From assembly GCF_001640805.2 (NCBI RefSeq), contig NC_066844.1:9956209-10020208 (forward strand): DNA of 64,000 bases, written 5' to 3'. The position numbers and the translations under genes were made by a program. Positions within the stretch are counted from its first letter, which is position 1. The number at the start of each line of letters is the position of its first letter. This stretch comes from Lates calcarifer. Taxonomy: Eukaryota; Chordata; Actinopteri; Centropomidae. Below are positions 62,354 through 64,000 of this stretch, piece after piece. The notes below the pieces were generated by a model that saw only the letters and a list, made by a program, of their open reading frames with translations, was not told where the DNA came from and searched no databases.

Positions 62354-63943
62354 AATTGGATAATTATATATTAGATAATTATTAATTAATACCGTTGAAT
62401 CAGAAAGTGTACCTTTTGTATTCAAATAAATTTCATTTTGTTTGTAAATGTATCCTCAAACTATTATTTGATCAATTTTCATTGAACCCCTAAAGTTCTT
62501 TATGTGCTCCGTGGGGAAAAAAGTAAGCGTCAAACCCTGGCTGAACTGCCACACACTCCTATGAAAGACTGAAATAACAAATGCAATGTCGTCACCCACA
62601 CTCATTCACTTTAAATCATCATTAACCGCATATTTTACTGTGAGAGCTTCATCATTCTGGTGATACACTGACGCTACATCTAAACTAATAAGTTTTAGTT
62701 TTAAAAGTTGGTGTCCACACTATGTCAAGGCCCTAAACTGAGATATTTGGAAAAGCTGCTTGTCCCGTTTCAGTTTGAAAACTCATTTTAGGGTTTTATT
62801 TTAGTCTAAGTGGGCAGAAATTAAAACTTTTGAAACAATGACACAGCGTCCAGCATTTGCATCTTGATTGGGTCTTATCAGTCATGACAGTACCTGCCCT
62901 TGGTTTATTAGTTTTACTAATTTAAAAAGGGTTATTTGAAACTGTATTTCACACACTAAGAAATAAAGAGAATACACAAGATAAAAGCTATTTTCATGAA
63001 GAAATATTCACCTAAATGTGTGCATTGTTCATGCAGGCTTTAATCACACCATGACAACTGTTACCAACCCACTGAATACAGTTAGTATCTGACTGGTTGA
63101 ATGAAAGATGCCAATCAATACCTAACATGGCAAATAGGTCTATTCAAGATGTCTTTTACATATAAAGCCTCAAGGAGCACATGAACATAAGTACACAATT
63201 TGGGTTTGAACAGCATGTCCGTGCTCATACAGTGTCCACCTGTGCCTCGCCAAACCTCCACAACACATCCAGTCCAGTGAGATTACACCAGCCCCCTCAG
63301 TCTGCCCCCGCACACATGCTTGTTGTACAAGGCAGGATATGAATATATCTGCCGTTCCCCAGCACTACGCAGGTCGAGCTGCACTCTGTGCGCTACAGCA
63401 GGAGGAAACTGAAGATGAAGAGCAGGAAAATCAATAGGCCCTGGCCTTAATGGGATGTGTGGCCAGGCAGAAAGTAAAGCTCACTGTATGTCTTATTTCA
63501 CAGTCACCCAAACACATTTACAACACCACAAAGATAAGACACATATGAATGCAAAATACATGTCAAGGACTCTAACCTGTATTTTATACTTAACACTTGG
63601 CCACTCCATACAGCTTGCTTTATTGTTGCTCAGTATACTGATAGTAGAAAGGCATTGCAATATCCTTCCATTAAAAATGGTACAACCCATTTTATTAGTA
63701 TATGCACTTTAAGAATGACAGTGTTTTAATAAAAGGTGCATTTCCTATGAATTGTGTCAATGTGCGACAGTATGTGTGCAGTGATCTGCTTCCAGTCCCT
63801 GCAGGCATAGTGGGCTTGTCAGTCTTTTTTTCCCCTCATATGCACACAGCAGCTTTTGTGGTGACAAAACGAGAGGTATGGCTGCAAATACAAGTGCTCT
63901 TGCCAGCTATATATGGCTTGTTGACAAAGCATACGCACATAGT

Positions 63944-64000
63944 AGGGTTGAACGATTTATTGAAATTGACCTTCAATCGCGATTTTAACTAATGTGATTT
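63944..64000 (+). repeat. Start of a dispersed repeat cut by the window end
   Basis: AGGGTTGAACGATTTATTGA, then CAATCGCGATTTTAAC, resembles the 'gggctgaacgattt' family repeats of fish. It is incomplete here. Confidence 0.35.

Larger units (their letters stand above)
57301..64000. other. setd5 upstream region, no coding sequence seen
   Basis: About 6.7 kb with no frame resembling a known protein. SETD5 genes have long 5' leader introns, so this probably contains 5' UTR exons and intron, but none can be placed. It contains two related hAT-like copies, a TG/TA microsatellite and several dispersed repeats, listed separately. Positions 57390-57480, 58000-60690, 62355-63944 and most of the remainder show nothing recognisable. 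Confidence 0.4.

Noticed and set aside
1..64000. tRNA, rRNA, riboswitch or bacterial-type operon signals
   Set aside because: None was recognisable by eye; the window is vertebrate nuclear DNA, and a tRNA or microRNA scan could not be run here.

Overview
The window is vertebrate nuclear DNA, most likely from a ray-finned (teleost) fish. Small exons are separated by AT-rich introns with GT-AG boundaries. Long CA/TA microsatellites and relics of Tc1/mariner, hAT and LINE elements typical of teleost genomes fill the gaps. The encoded proteins align, from memory of the families, with vertebrate ZXDC, MTMR14 and SETD5.

Three genes lie head to tail, all on the minus strand. (1) 456-5078: zxdc, a C2H2 zinc-finger protein. 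Five coding exons and all ten fingers are inside; the C-terminal exons lie beyond position 1. (2) 10209-35432: mtmr14 (Jumpy), a phosphoinositide 3-phosphatase. All 19 coding exons could be joined in frame to give 656 residues. (3) 39710-57187: setd5, a SET-domain chromatin protein. All 23 coding exons could be joined in frame to give 1,481 residues. One splice junction is GC-AG, and one conserved segment appears to be missing.

Between the genes: 5229-10208 (mtmr14 tail to zxdc head) shows no coding sequence. 35433-39709 holds the mtmr14 CpG-rich promoter side and the setd5 3' UTR with large CA/TA microsatellites. 57188-64000 is upstream of the setd5 start codon, probably 5' UTR and leader intron(s); it begins with a very G-rich tract and otherwise holds only repeats.

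The introns are a transposon graveyard. They contain at least six distinguishable Tc1/mariner-like families, a LINE split by a later Tc1 copy, a second element split by another Tc1 copy, an inverted (palindromic) Tc1 remnant, a 382-bp hAT-type miniature element, and probable Harbinger-like debris.

The three genes are not an operon and share no single pathway: zxdc and setd5 act on transcription and chromatin, mtmr14 on membrane lipid signalling and autophagy. I found no new biological system. The most useful unusual points are the setd5 gene details and the nested or palindromic transposon structures. Exon joins were made by hand from splice consensus, phase and family similarity.
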